Positions 27,291 through 36,041 of a DNA stretch of 64,000 nucleotides are shown piece after piece. How positions within the stretch are numbered: the stretch's first letter is position 1; each line of letters opens with the position of its first letter. The stretch is from contig CALIOE010000037.1 of assembly GCA_938044775.1 (NCBI GenBank), positions 19,641 to 83,640 on the forward strand, written 5' to 3'. Under the pieces are notes generated by a model. It was given only the letters and a program-made list of their open reading frames with translations, was not told the origin of the DNA and did not search any database. A program made the translations under genes and the position numbers. Source of the DNA: an uncultured Rhizobiaceae group bacterium (lineage in GTDB: Bacteria; Pseudomonadota; Alphaproteobacteria; Rhizobiales; Rhizobiaceae).

Positions 27291-28028
27291 ATGAGCATGG
27301 AAGCCAATAACGATCAGCATATCTCCAGTGCTTTCGACAAGGACCTGCGCCAGATTGAAGACCTCGTTGTGACGATGGGCGGCCTCGTGGAAACCCAGAT
27401 TGAAGAAGCCGCGGAAGTGTTGACGACCCGCGATTTAGAGCGCGGTGAGAGGCTTATTGCATCAGACAAACGGGTTGACGAAATTGAACAAGAGATCGAC
27501 TCACTTGTTGTTCGGCTTATCGCACTGCGTCAGCCAACTGCCGGAGACCTGCGCTCAGTTCTCGCAGCGTTGAAAGTTGCGGCCGATCTGGAGCGTATCG
27601 GAGATTACGCCAAAAACATCGCCAAACGGACGAAGGTCCTTGCGCAGGTGGAACCAGTCGGCTCTTCGGCAAAGAGCATACGTCGTATGTGTCTGATGGT
27701 GCGTCAAATGGTGAAAGACGTTCTCGATGCCTATCTGACACGTGATTTGGCGAGCGCCGCCGATATCCGTCTGCGTGATGAAGAAGTCGACCAGGTTCAC
27801 AACAACCTTTTCCGTGCCCTTTTGACCTACATGCTGGAGGATCCGCGAAACATTACCCCCTGCATGCACCTGTTGTTCATCGCAAAAAATGTTGAGCGAA
27901 TGGGCGACCATACGACATCGGTCGCCGAGCAGATCACCTATCTTGTTACCGGCGAGCTTCCCGACGAAGAACGCCCCAAAGGTGATACAACAAGCACGAC
28001 GCTCATCGAACACCAGGATAGTGTCTGA
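27291..28028 (+). CDS. phoU: Phosphate transport regulator PhoU
   Basis: A 245-residue all-helical protein with two PhoU repeats. Each carries a metal-binding E/DxxxD-type motif: VAADLERIGDYAKNIAKR in the first and IAKNVERMGDHTTSVAEQI in the second. PhoU links Pst transport activity to PhoR and keeps the regulon off when phosphate is plentiful. The ATG at 27291 has TGAGGA upstream; longer in-frame starts lie within pstB. Confidence 0.95.
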   Translation: MSMEANNDQHISSAFDKDLRQIEDLVVTMGGLVETQIEEAAEVLTTRDLERGERLIASDKRVDEIEQEIDSLVVRLIALRQPTAGDLRSVLAALKVAADLERIGDYAKNIAKRTKVLAQVEPVGSSAKSIRRMCLMVRQMVKDVLDAYLTRDLASAADIRLRDEEVDQVHNNLFRALLTYMLEDPRNITPCMHLLFIAKNVERMGDHTTSVAEQITYLVTGELPDEERPKGDTTSTTLIEHQDSV

Positions 28029-28730
28029 ATGAACATCTCGACGAAGGCGACGATCCTCGTGGTTGAAGATGAGACCGCCCAGCTGGAAATGCTCTGCTAC
28101 AATCTGGAGAAGGAAGGTTTCCGGGTCGTGTCTGCCGAGGATGGTGAAGAAGCTCTGCTTGTGGCCAGAGAAGAACTTCCGGATGCAGTTGTCCTTGACT
28201 GGATGCTGCCATCTCTCTCAGGCATAGAGGTTTGTCGCCGATTGAAGGCAAACCCGGAAACCAGCAACGCTCCGGTCATTATGCTGACTGCACGGGGAGA
28301 GGAAGCCGATCGCGTGCGCGGCCTGGAGACAGGGGCTGATGACTATGTTGTTAAGCCCTACGGCGTTAGCGAGCTCATCGCTCGCATCCGAGCCCGTCTG
28401 CGGAGCAGTCGACCGTCGGCTGCAGGACAAACGCTGGGGTTTGAGGATATCGAAATCGATACGGAACAGCACAGAGCCAGTCGTGGAGGACGACCGCTCA
28501 AGTTGGGACCTACCGAATACCGGCTGCTGACCGTCTTTCTGGAACGGCCGAAACGGGTGTGGAGCCGCGATTCTCTGTTGGACCGCGTCTGGGGCCGGGA
28601 TGCTGACGTGGATTTGCGCACCGTTGACGTTCATGTCGGCCGCTTGCGTAAGGTTTTGAATTCCGGCGGGGCCAAGGACCTGATCCGCACCGTACGCGGT
28701 GCCGGATACTCCCTCGACGCCGAGCAATAG
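28029..28730 (+). CDS. phoB: Phosphate regulon response regulator PhoB
   Basis: A 233-residue OmpR-type response regulator. The receiver domain has the acidic pocket VVEDE, the phospho-acceptor Asp57 in VVLDWMLP, and Lys109 in DYVVKPYG. The winged-helix domain has GPTEYRLLTVFLERPKRVWS and the recognition helix VDLRTVDVHVGRLRKVL, ending VRGAGYSLD. It starts directly after the phoU stop. It is the activator expected to bind the Pho box at 22947-22975. Confidence 0.96.
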   Translation: MNISTKATILVVEDETAQLEMLCYNLEKEGFRVVSAEDGEEALLVAREELPDAVVLDWMLPSLSGIEVCRRLKANPETSNAPVIMLTARGEEADRVRGLETGADDYVVKPYGVSELIARIRARLRSSRPSAAGQTLGFEDIEIDTEQHRASRGGRPLKLGPTEYRLLTVFLERPKRVWSRDSLLDRVWGRDADVDLRTVDVHVGRLRKVLNSGGAKDLIRTVRGAGYSLDAEQ

Positions 28731-28772
28731 CCACACTGGATTTTGCCAGCAGGCAATGCGATAGGGATGGGC

Positions 28773-28802
28773 ATGCGTTTGAGCGTCCCGGTTCCTCAAT
28801 GA
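28773..28802 (+). other. Nine-codon upstream frame coupled to the HisD-like gene
   Basis: An ATG at 28773, preceded by AGGGATGG, opens a 9-codon frame (MRLSVPVPQ) whose TGA at 28800-28802 overlaps the ATG of the HisD-like gene at 28799. The HisD-like gene has no good ribosome site of its own, so coupling from this short frame is plausible. It contains no His codons, so it is not a his-type attenuation leader. Confidence 0.35.
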
Positions 28803-30127
28803 CAAAACAAGTCGCCCTTCACGATCTGTCCAGGATTTCAGCTTCGGAACGCGAGGCGTTGCTTCGCCGAGCCGAGGATAACCTTGCGCCATTCATCGAG
28901 AAGGTCGCGCCCATCATAGAGGCAGTGCAGGACAAGGGCGACGAGGCGTTGGTTGAATTCGCAGAGCGCTTTGACGGCGCGACATTTGCGGCGGACGAAA
29001 TTGCCGCGGGTGACGCAGATTTCGATTCTGCTTATGAAGCACTCGACGATGCGTTCATCGACGTACTGCGCTATTCTGCGGACAATATTCGTCGCTTCCA
29101 CGAGAGACAGATGCCGGAACTCCATTGGACGATGGAAATCAGACCCGGCGCACATGTCGGGGAGAGATTTACGCCGATCGATTCTGTGGCCTGCTATTCG
29201 CCCCGGGGTAAGGGCTCGTTTCCATCTGTGACGTTGATGAGCACCATTCCAGCCAAGGTTGCCGGTGTCCCTGAAGTGATTGTCCTGACGCCTCCTGGAC
29301 CGGATGGCAAGATTGACCCGGCCACGCTGGTTGCAGCTGACATTGCTGGTGTCCGCAAGGTCTACAAGGCAGGTGGTGCGCATGCCGTTGCAGCTGCGGC
29401 CTTTGGCACTGAGACTATTCCCAAATGCGTTAAAATCGAGGGGCCGGGGAGCCCCTGGCTCGCAGCGGCCAAGGTTATGCTCGCCAATCGGATCGACCCG
29501 GGCATGCCGGCTGGGCCTTCTGAAGCAATCGTTTTTGCTGATGATTCCGCCAACCCGAAAATCGCTGCCCTGGACACGATCATTGAATCAGAACATGGCG
29601 ACGACTCGTCGGTATTTTTGGTGACAACTTCTGCGAAACTTGCGGACGAAGCGCGCGACTTGATTCCGCAATATTGGGCCGAGATGAGCGACGAGCGGGT
29701 CAGCTATTCGAGCGCTGTGTTGAACAGTGGGAGTGGCGGGGTGGTCCTGTGCGAGACGCCTGATCAGGCCTATGCCTTCATCAACGATTATGCGCCTGAG
29801 CACCTGCAGATCGTATCGAAGACTCCGCACAACCATCTTTCCCATGTTCGAAATGCATCAGAGATCTTGTTGGGAGAAGACACACCCGGCTCAATCGCCA
29901 ATTATATGATGGGCCCCAATTGTGTGCTGCCGACCTCCGGAGCTGCAAAAACCCGGTCTCCATTGGGTGTTATGAATTTCCTCAAGGCTTGTTCGATCGG
30001 TGAACTGAATCGCCTGGGCCTGCAGGAGATGGCACCCAAAACCAAAATATTTGCTACTTACGAAGGGTTTGATGCCCACGCCAACGCCGTTGGCCCGTTG
30101 CGCGTCCAGGCGCGTGGAAACGAATAG
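28799..30127 (+). CDS. Histidinol dehydrogenase-like protein with altered metal ligands
   Basis: A 442-residue member of the HisD family. The fold is clear: YSPRGKGSFPSV, VKIEGPGSPW, DPGMPAGPSEAIVFADD and YAPEHLQIV, with catalytic Glu334/His335 kept. Against E. coli HisD (aligned from memory), zinc ligand Gln259 is Glu263 here and zinc ligand Asp360 is Asn368. His262 and His419 are kept as His266 and His427, and the substrate-site His367 is Cys375. It is not in a his operon; it precedes a gamma-glutamyltransferase-like gene and kynureninase. It may therefore oxidise another amino alcohol or polyol rather than make histidine. Confidence 0.85.
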   Translation: MTKQVALHDLSRISASEREALLRRAEDNLAPFIEKVAPIIEAVQDKGDEALVEFAERFDGATFAADEIAAGDADFDSAYEALDDAFIDVLRYSADNIRRFHERQMPELHWTMEIRPGAHVGERFTPIDSVACYSPRGKGSFPSVTLMSTIPAKVAGVPEVIVLTPPGPDGKIDPATLVAADIAGVRKVYKAGGAHAVAAAAFGTETIPKCVKIEGPGSPWLAAAKVMLANRIDPGMPAGPSEAIVFADDSANPKIAALDTIIESEHGDDSSVFLVTTSAKLADEARDLIPQYWAEMSDERVSYSSAVLNSGSGGVVLCETPDQAYAFINDYAPEHLQIVSKTPHNHLSHVRNASEILLGEDTPGSIANYMMGPNCVLPTSGAAKTRSPLGVMNFLKACSIGELNRLGLQEMAPKTKIFATYEGFDAHANAVGPLRVQARGNE

Positions 30128-30141
30128 AAAGACTACAAAAT

Positions 30142-31734
30142 ATGCGTAATCTCGAACTTCCAGGACGCTCGCCCGTTCATGCCACACAGGGCATGGCTGC
30201 GACTTCTCATGCTTTGGCCACACAGGTCGCGATAGATGTGTTGAAGGCCGGCGGCAATGCCCTTGACGGGGCTATCGCCGCATGCGCCGTGCAATGCGTC
30301 GTCGAGCCGGGCTCAACCGGCATTGGTGGTGACTGCTTTGCGCTCTATGCACCAGGCGGCAAAGGAATGCCGATCGCCTTCAACGGGTCGGGCCGTGCGC
30401 CGGCAGCAGCCACTCTCGAAAAGCTGCGGGAACTTGGTGTTGATGAACTGACCCGAACGTCGCCGCACTCGGTCATCGTTCCCGGTGCAGTGGACGCCTG
30501 GTGCCAGCTTAACGCCGACCACGGCAAGATGTCACTTTCCGAGCTGCTGCAACCCGCAGTCGATTATGCCCGAAACGGCTACCCGATCTCTTCCCGGGTC
30601 AATGCGGATTTTCAAAAGAACCTCGATCATCTGAACAGCAACGAAAATCTGGCACGCATTTTTTTGCCCAATGGGCAAGTGCCGGCAATCGGTACACTGC
30701 ATCATCAGCCGGGCCTGGCCGACGCCCTGGAAATGATCGGTCGCGAAGGCCGTGGGGTGTTTTATGAAGGCGAACTCGCGTCCGAAATGGTGGATACATT
30801 GCAGGCGAAAGGAGGGCTTCATACACGTGAGGATTTTGCAAACGCGAAGGGAAATTACGTAACACCAATTTCTACCGACTATCGCGGCAATACGATCTGG
30901 GAATGCCCGCCTCAAGGGCAGGGCGTGATTGCTCTTTTGCTGATGAACATGATGGCGAAAGCTCCCGTCACTGACGACATGCTAAGCCCGGAGCGCATTC
31001 ACCTGGAACTGGAGGCCTGCCGCCGTGGCTACGCTGCGCGCGGGGTTTATCTTGCTGACCCAACGCAATCGGACGTTCCGGTTGAAGACATACTCAGTGA
31101 TGAATACGCTGCCCAATTGTACAATGACATCGATCCGGAGGCTGCTCGCCACCCTCAAGGTGCCGTTGTTCTGCCGAAGCACAAAGACACGGTGTATATC
31201 TCGGTCGTTGATAAGGACCGCAATGCCTGCTCCTTCATCAACACTCTGTTCTTCGGCTGGGGTGGTGGGATCACCACATCAAAGCACGGCATCGTACTGA
31301 CCAATCGTGGTGAAGGATTTGTCCTGCAAGACGGTCATCCCAACTGCATCGCACCCAACAAGCGCCCGCTCCACACGATCATTCCAGGTATGATCCAACG
31401 CGACGGAAAGACAATTTTGAGCTTTGGCGTTATGGGCGGCGAATACCAGGCGATGGGGCATTTGCAGTTTTTAACCCGATACATCGACTATGGGTTGGAC
31501 ATACAGCAAGCCCAGGATGCGCCTCGGTTCATGGTCGACCCGTTCACCGGAGAAGTCGAGATCGAAAGCTCTGTTGCTGCTGAAACGGTGGCGGCCTTGC
31601 GGGCCAAAGGGCACAAAATCGAGGCTGCTGTCAGTCCAATCGGCGGTTCGCAAGCCATCGCGATTGACTGGGAAAACGGTGTGCTGACGGGAGGAAGCGA
31701 TCCACGAAAGGACGGATGCGCAGCCGGATACTAG
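30142..31734 (+). CDS. Gamma-glutamyltransferase family N-terminal nucleophile hydrolase
   Basis: A 530-residue Ntn-hydrolase of the gamma-glutamyltransferase family. Autoprocessing would occur before Thr350 (HKDTVYISVVDKD), giving large and small subunits. The glutamate-binding region VEPGSTGIGGDCFALY and the small-subunit segments GWGGGITTSKHGIVLTNR and KRPLHTIIPGMI are present. There is no signal peptide, so it should act in the cytoplasm, unlike classical periplasmic Ggt. Members include gamma-glutamyl transferases, cephalosporin acylases and oxamate amidohydrolase, so the exact substrate is open. It lies between the HisD-like gene and kynureninase with gaps of 14 and 16 bp. Confidence 0.85.
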   Translation: MRNLELPGRSPVHATQGMAATSHALATQVAIDVLKAGGNALDGAIAACAVQCVVEPGSTGIGGDCFALYAPGGKGMPIAFNGSGRAPAAATLEKLRELGVDELTRTSPHSVIVPGAVDAWCQLNADHGKMSLSELLQPAVDYARNGYPISSRVNADFQKNLDHLNSNENLARIFLPNGQVPAIGTLHHQPGLADALEMIGREGRGVFYEGELASEMVDTLQAKGGLHTREDFANAKGNYVTPISTDYRGNTIWECPPQGQGVIALLLMNMMAKAPVTDDMLSPERIHLELEACRRGYAARGVYLADPTQSDVPVEDILSDEYAAQLYNDIDPEAARHPQGAVVLPKHKDTVYISVVDKDRNACSFINTLFFGWGGGITTSKHGIVLTNRGEGFVLQDGHPNCIAPNKRPLHTIIPGMIQRDGKTILSFGVMGGEYQAMGHLQFLTRYIDYGLDIQQAQDAPRFMVDPFTGEVEIESSVAAETVAALRAKGHKIEAAVSPIGGSQAIAIDWENGVLTGGSDPRKDGCAAGY

Positions 31735-31750
31735 GAACGGCCTAAAAACC

Positions 31751-32944
31751 ATGATCGATTTCACGCACACCAAACAGCTGTTTCAACTGCCCGGAAACGT
31801 CGTCTATCTCGATGGCAATTCGCTTGGCCCCTTGCCGAAGTCCGCCCCGGCGCGGATCGAGGCGATGCTGCGGGACGAATGGGGCGAGATGGTCATCCGC
31901 GGATGGAACCGTGCAGGCTGGATGCAGCAGCCCTCCAGGATTGGCAACCGGATTGCGCCCATGATTGGAGCGCCAGAGCATAGCGTCGTTATGGGCGACA
32001 CTCTGTCGATCAAGGTTTATCAGGCACTGGCGGCTGCACTTGAGTTGACGGACGACCGTAACGTTGTCCTTTCCGACACCGGAAATTTCCCCACGGACCT
32101 CTACATGGCCGATGGCCTGCTCCGCTCCCTTGATCGTGGATATGTTCTGAAGACGGTAGAGCCGGATGCCATAGTCGATGCGATTACTGAAGAGGTTGCG
32201 GTCTTGATGTTGACGCAGGTCGACTACCGTACGGGTCGCATGCACGACATAGCAGCTTTGACCGAACAGGCTCACTCTGTCGGCGCACTGGTCGTTTGGG
32301 ATCTGGCCCATTCGGCCGGAGCTCTGCCGATTGATCTTGCCGGTTGCAATGCCGATTTCGCTGTTGGATGCACCTACAAATACCTTAACGGTGGCCCGGG
32401 CGCTCCGGCGTTCATCTATGTCCGACCCGACCACGCAAACATAGTGCGGCCAGCTCTGTCAGGCTGGCTTGGCCACGAGGCCCCGTTCGCATTCGATCGC
32501 GACTATCGCCCCGGTCTGGGCATTGAGCGCTTTCGTGTGGGCACGCCCCCGGTCATTCAGATGGCCGCGCTGGAAGCATCTCTCGATATTTGGGAAAGTG
32601 TCGACATGGCAGACATTCGTTCGCGGTCTGTCGAGTTGAGCGAATTGTTCATCGCCGAAGTCGAAGCCCGCTGCCCGATGTTGCAACTTGCAAGTCCTCG
32701 CGACGCTGCAAGGCGTGGATCGCAGGTCTCATTCAAATTTGACAACGGTTATGCTGCTATGCAGGCCGTTATCGCTCGCGGCCTGATTGGTGATTTTCGT
32801 GCACCGGACATTATGCGTTTCGGATTCACACCACTCTATATCGACAGCGACGACGTGCTTGCTGCAGTGGAAATCATCGACGATGTGATGTCCAGCAGGG
32901 CTTGGGATGTGCCGGAATTTCACCAGCGAATGGCGGTGACCTGA
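31751..32944 (+). CDS. kynU: Kynureninase
   Basis: A 397-residue PLP enzyme that cleaves kynurenine (or 3-hydroxykynurenine) to anthranilate (or its hydroxy form) and alanine. Family motifs are VVYLDGNSLGPLP at the N-terminus, GWMQQPSRIGNRIAP, VVWDLAHSAGALPIDL (PLP-binding Asp184), and the Schiff-base Lys210 in GCTYKYLNGGPGAPAF. RFGFTPLYIDSDDV lies at the C-terminus. No kynA or kynB is in the window. Its companions are the HisD-like and GGT-like genes, an unusual setting for kynU. Confidence 0.92.
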   Translation: MIDFTHTKQLFQLPGNVVYLDGNSLGPLPKSAPARIEAMLRDEWGEMVIRGWNRAGWMQQPSRIGNRIAPMIGAPEHSVVMGDTLSIKVYQALAAALELTDDRNVVLSDTGNFPTDLYMADGLLRSLDRGYVLKTVEPDAIVDAITEEVAVLMLTQVDYRTGRMHDIAALTEQAHSVGALVVWDLAHSAGALPIDLAGCNADFAVGCTYKYLNGGPGAPAFIYVRPDHANIVRPALSGWLGHEAPFAFDRDYRPGLGIERFRVGTPPVIQMAALEASLDIWESVDMADIRSRSVELSELFIAEVEARCPMLQLASPRDAARRGSQVSFKFDNGYAAMQAVIARGLIGDFRAPDIMRFGFTPLYIDSDDVLAAVEIIDDVMSSRAWDVPEFHQRMAVT

Positions 32945-32996
32945 CCGACCGCGAAACAATGGTCTCGCAAGTGACGCAGATCGAACCTAAGCCGAA

Positions 32997-33551
32997 CTAC
33001 GATTGCAACGGGATGCACCTGATTTCTGGACCGATGATTTTGCTTATCGCTCCACCAGTGTTTATGGCCTGATAGATCGACCTTGGTGGGCGTGCTGCAT
33101 CGTCGACGCCGCGATGAACCCAGTTTCGTTCTTCTAAGGATTTCAGAGTTTGCGACAATGCGCGGTCGGTGATTGTCTGCAAGGAGCGTTTGATCTCGCT
33201 GAAATGGCTTGGTTTATGAAGCGATGTCAGAATGGGCAATGTCCATGAGCGGCGGAGCAAGTCCTGATCTTTTTCGCTGGAAATTTTGTGAACTCTGTTT
33301 GCAATTGCGGCGGCCGTAACACCAGTCTGTGTCAGTCGAAATTCAGGGCGAAGCGGATGACCGTGACCAGGATTTCGTTCCAGCAGACCGATCCTTACAA
33401 GGTGCTCCATGCTCTGGGCGAACGCATTCCTGCCAGCGCCCGTTGCGGCCAACAATGTTGCCTGCCTTCCGGGGATGCCGTCGTGCAGGTTTGAGAGGAT
33501 TGGTAGGGCCCAGGCTCTTGAAGTGATGTTGACAAGCGAATTTATGTACAT
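32997..33551 (-). CDS. HxlR-type regulator with two winged-helix domains
   Basis: A 184-residue predicted DNA-binding protein. The C-terminal half is an HxlR domain: SWTLPILTSLHKPSHFSEIKR, then ITDRALSQTLKSLEERNWVHR. The N-terminal half begins AWALPILSNLHDGIPGRQATL and continues NAFAQSMEHLVRIGLLERNP, which repeats the same pattern. The protein looks like an internal duplication giving two winged helices in one chain. HxlR proteins usually have one domain and about 110-150 residues and act as dimers. It diverges from a VOC gene 39 bp away, with palindromes in between. Confidence 0.75.
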   Translation of the reverse strand: MYINSLVNITSRAWALPILSNLHDGIPGRQATLLAATGAGRNAFAQSMEHLVRIGLLERNPGHGHPLRPEFRLTQTGVTAAAIANRVHKISSEKDQDLLRRSWTLPILTSLHKPSHFSEIKRSLQTITDRALSQTLKSLEERNWVHRGVDDAARPPRSIYQAINTGGAISKIIGPEIRCIPLQS

Positions 33552-33568
33552 AAAGTATAGTTACTATA
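33541..33568. promoter_or_regulatory. Two palindromes in the hxlR/VOC divergent promoter
   Basis: The first is a perfect 14-bp palindrome, TTTATGTACATAAA (33541-33554), which overlaps the hxlR start codon. The second is TATAGT-T-ACTATA (33556-33568), with exact 6-bp arms. TATAGT/ACTATA-like symmetric sites are known for HxlR/DUF24 regulators of the YodB type. The placement suggests that the adjacent regulator controls both genes. Confidence 0.6.
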
Positions 33569-33590
33569 TTTTAGTTCGTGAGGAAAGACC

Positions 33591-33983
33591 ATGTCCCTTA
33601 TTTCTCCAGATGATTCAATCACAATCGCTTTGTCGGTCGAAGATCGCCACGCAAGCGCCAGGTGGTACGAAGACATGCTCGGATTTCAGGCAATTTATCA
33701 CGCCGATGAAGCAGGCTGGTCGGAGCTTCAAACCAATACTGTCGGGGTGACAATTGGCCTTGGCGAACAAACCAAACCGGCACCCGGCAACTGCGTTCCC
33801 GTTTTTGGAATCGCTGATATCGACAGCGCTCGTCACAAACTCGAAAAGGCAAATGTCAAATTTGATGGCGAAACGGATGTCGTCGAGGGCATGGTCAAGA
33901 CAGCCACTTTCTATGATCTTGATGGCAACGCTCTCATGCTTGCGGAAGATCTGACCAAAAGTGCACAACCAGAGGCCGACTGA
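33591..33983 (+). CDS. VOC (glyoxalase/bleomycin resistance) family protein
   Basis: A 130-residue single-chain VOC protein with paired beta-alpha-beta-beta-beta modules. The first runs ITIALSVEDRHASARWYEDM to LGFQAIYH, and the second is PVFGIADIDSARHKLEKANV, ending TATFYDLDGNALMLAEDL. A ribosome site GAGGAAAG precedes the ATG. It is probably controlled by the divergent HxlR regulator, which often responds to electrophiles, so a detoxifying role is plausible. Metal ligands are not clear. Confidence 0.82.
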   Translation: MSLISPDDSITIALSVEDRHASARWYEDMLGFQAIYHADEAGWSELQTNTVGVTIGLGEQTKPAPGNCVPVFGIADIDSARHKLEKANVKFDGETDVVEGMVKTATFYDLDGNALMLAEDLTKSAQPEAD

Positions 33984-34193
33984 TTGTCTGACAGTCTCGG
34001 GGCCGATCAATCCGTCGAAAGCTTAGGGCAGGCATATGACTGAGCTCGACACATACGCGTTAAGCAGGAGATCAAGACCCGCCATTTGGGCAAAACCAAA
34101 TGGCGGCATTCCGTCCAAAACGGCCAGTCGGTTCGAACGCAGGAAACCCAAGATACAGATTCCCTTTTAATCACTTTTCGGCCGCACTGGCAG

Positions 34194-34799
34194 TCAGAAA
34201 TTCAGGTCCGGGTACTGGTTGAGATAGATTCTGAACCAGGGGGTATAAACCGACGGATTGTGCGCGATCTCGGCACGCAGAGCCTCGCCGGTTACCCAGC
34301 GGGTCTCGCACACCTCATCAGGGTTCATGGCGACAACGAGTTCTTCTTTCGCCACGTCGGAGCGAAACATGTGGACTCTTTCTCGCTCCCAGAGGCCGCC
34401 CCCTACATCGGCGGAATATTCGACAATCAGGCGCTCATTGACGGGTAACCTGAAGCCCAGCTCTTCTTGCAGACGGCGCTGTGCAGCGACAGCAATGTTT
34501 TCGCCCCAGTGCGGATGCGTGCAGCATGTATTGGCCCACAGCCCACCACAATGGTATTTGTCCCGCGCACGGCGCTGGATCAGCAATTCGTCGCCAGAGA
34601 AAACGAAAACCGACAGCGCCAGATGATGAATCCCGAGGACATGGGCCTCGATTTTCTCAAGAGGAAACTGGGTGCCATCGTCGTTGATCCCGGGTATCAT
34701 GATCGCCGGGTTGGTCGGAGCTATCGGCCAGTCACCGGTTATCTCGGCAGGGCCACTTTCGGCGTCCGGCGTCAGAAACAGCACTTCCTTTTTCAGCAT
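34194..34799 (-). CDS. idi: Isopentenyl-diphosphate delta-isomerase, type 1
   Basis: Idi interconverts IPP and DMAPP. The 201-residue Nudix-fold protein has the catalytic Cys93 in NTCCTHPHWGE (the second Cys of the pair), the Nudix-like helix AAQRRLQEELGF and the catalytic Glu region WERERVHMF (138-140). The start at 34799 gives about 33 residues before the usual family start; an internal ATG at 34700 (MIPGINDDG) would match typical lengths better. It lies 24 bp downstream of hemA on the same strand, so isoprenoid and tetrapyrrole supply are linked. Confidence 0.88.
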   Translation of the reverse strand: MLKKEVLFLTPDAESGPAEITGDWPIAPTNPAIMIPGINDDGTQFPLEKIEAHVLGIHHLALSVFVFSGDELLIQRRARDKYHCGGLWANTCCTHPHWGENIAVAAQRRLQEELGFRLPVNERLIVEYSADVGGGLWERERVHMFRSDVAKEELVVAMNPDEVCETRWVTGEALRAEIAHNPSVYTPWFRIYLNQYPDLNF

Positions 34800-34823
34800 G
34801 GCGCCGCTCGATACAGACTGCCG

Positions 34824-36041
34824 CTAAGCGACCGCCCGCGACAGGGCACATTGCGACCACAGCTCAGAGAGAGCATCGACCAGCGCATCGATATCTTCGG
34901 TTGTGTGGAGTGGTGTGGGTGTAATGCGCAGGCGCTCAGTGCCTTCGGGCACGGTGGGGTAGTTGATCGGCTGAACATATATCCCGTAATTGTCGAGCAG
35001 CAAGTCAGAAATGAACTTGCACTTCTTTGCATCGCCAACCATGACAGGCACGATATGGCTGTTGTTTTGCAGGTGCGGCAGTCCGATCGCGTCCAGCCGC
35101 TCGCGCAATATCCGGACATTTCTGCGCTGGCCCATTCTTTCGATCTCGCTGTTTTTGAGATGTCGGATTGAAGCAGCAGCACCGGCTGCCAGTGCCGGAG
35201 GGAGCGCAGTGGAAAAAATAAAACCAGATGCAAAGGAACGAACAAAGTCAATCAGGTTGGATGACGCCGTGATGTAGCCGCCCATGACACCATAGGCCTT
35301 GCCCAGAGTTCCCTGGATTACCGTTAGACGGTCCATCAAACCTTCCTGTTCGGCGATGCCGCCGCCCCGTGGGCCATACATGCCGACAGCATGGACTTCG
35401 TCCAGATAGGTCATTGCGCCATATTGTTCTGCCACATCGCAGATTTCGGCAATCGGTGCGATATCTCCATCCATGGAGTAGACAGATTCAAACGCAACGA
35501 TTTTGGCTGCTTCCGGATCGGCATCGTCGAGTTTGCGTGCCAGATCCTCCACATCATTGTGTTTCCAGATTGCCTTCGGCGCACGGCTATGTCGCATGCC
35601 TTCGATCATCGAAGCGTGATTGTCGCCATCGGAGAACACCATGGCATTTGGAATGCGCGACGCCAAAGTACCCAACGCGGCCCAGTTGGCCACGTAGCCT
35701 GAGGTCAGCATCAGGGCCGATTCTTTGTTGTGAAGATCCGCCAGTTCCTGCTCCAGCAGGACGTGATAGTGATTGGTGCCGGAGATATTGCGTGTGCCCC
35801 CGGCGCCGGCACCGCATTTGTCGATCGCTTCTTTCATAGCACCGGTTGTATCGGGATGTTGACCCATGCCCAGATAGTCGTTTGAGCACCAGACTGTGAC
35901 GTCACTCGCGCTTCCATCCTCGGAATACCTTGTGGCGCGGGGAAATGACCCCATTTTACGTTCGAGATCGGCAAAAACCCTGTAATTGCCATTTTCGCGC
36001 AGCCCGTCCAGCTCTTCTTCAAAGTACTTTTCAAAATTCAC
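34824..36041 (-). CDS. hemA: 5-aminolevulinate synthase
   Basis: A 405-residue PLP enzyme condensing glycine and succinyl-CoA to 5-aminolevulinate, the alphaproteobacterial (Shemin) entry to tetrapyrroles. The Schiff-base Lys248 lies in [17 protein letters not shown], the same number as in Rhodobacter. [28 protein letters not shown] and [17 protein letters not shown] are conserved. The N-terminus [20 protein letters not shown] is the family start. It is the first gene of a hemA-idi operon. Confidence 0.96.
   Translation of the reverse strand: MNFEKYFEEELDGLRENGNYRVFADLERKMGSFPRATRYSEDGSASDVTVWCSNDYLGMGQHPDTTGAMKEAIDKCGAGAGGTRNISGTNHYHVLLEQELADLHNKESALMLTSGYVANWAALGTLASRIPNAMVFSDGDNHASMIEGMRHSRAPKAIWKHNDVEDLARKLDDADPEAAKIVAFESVYSMDGDIAPIAEICDVAEQYGAMTYLDEVHAVGMYGPRGGGIAEQEGLMDRLTVIQGTLGKAYGVMGGYITASSNLIDFVRSFASGFIFSTALPPALAAGAAASIRHLKNSEIERMGQRRNVRILRERLDAIGLPHLQNNSHIVPVMVGDAKKCKFISDLLLDNYGIYVQPINYPTVPEGTERLRITPTPLHTTEDIDALVDALSELWSQCALSRAVA

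Noticed and set aside
28799..30127. Calling the HisD-like gene hisD of histidine biosynthesis
   Set aside because: No his genes are nearby, and zinc ligands Gln259 and Asp360 and substrate His367 appear changed.
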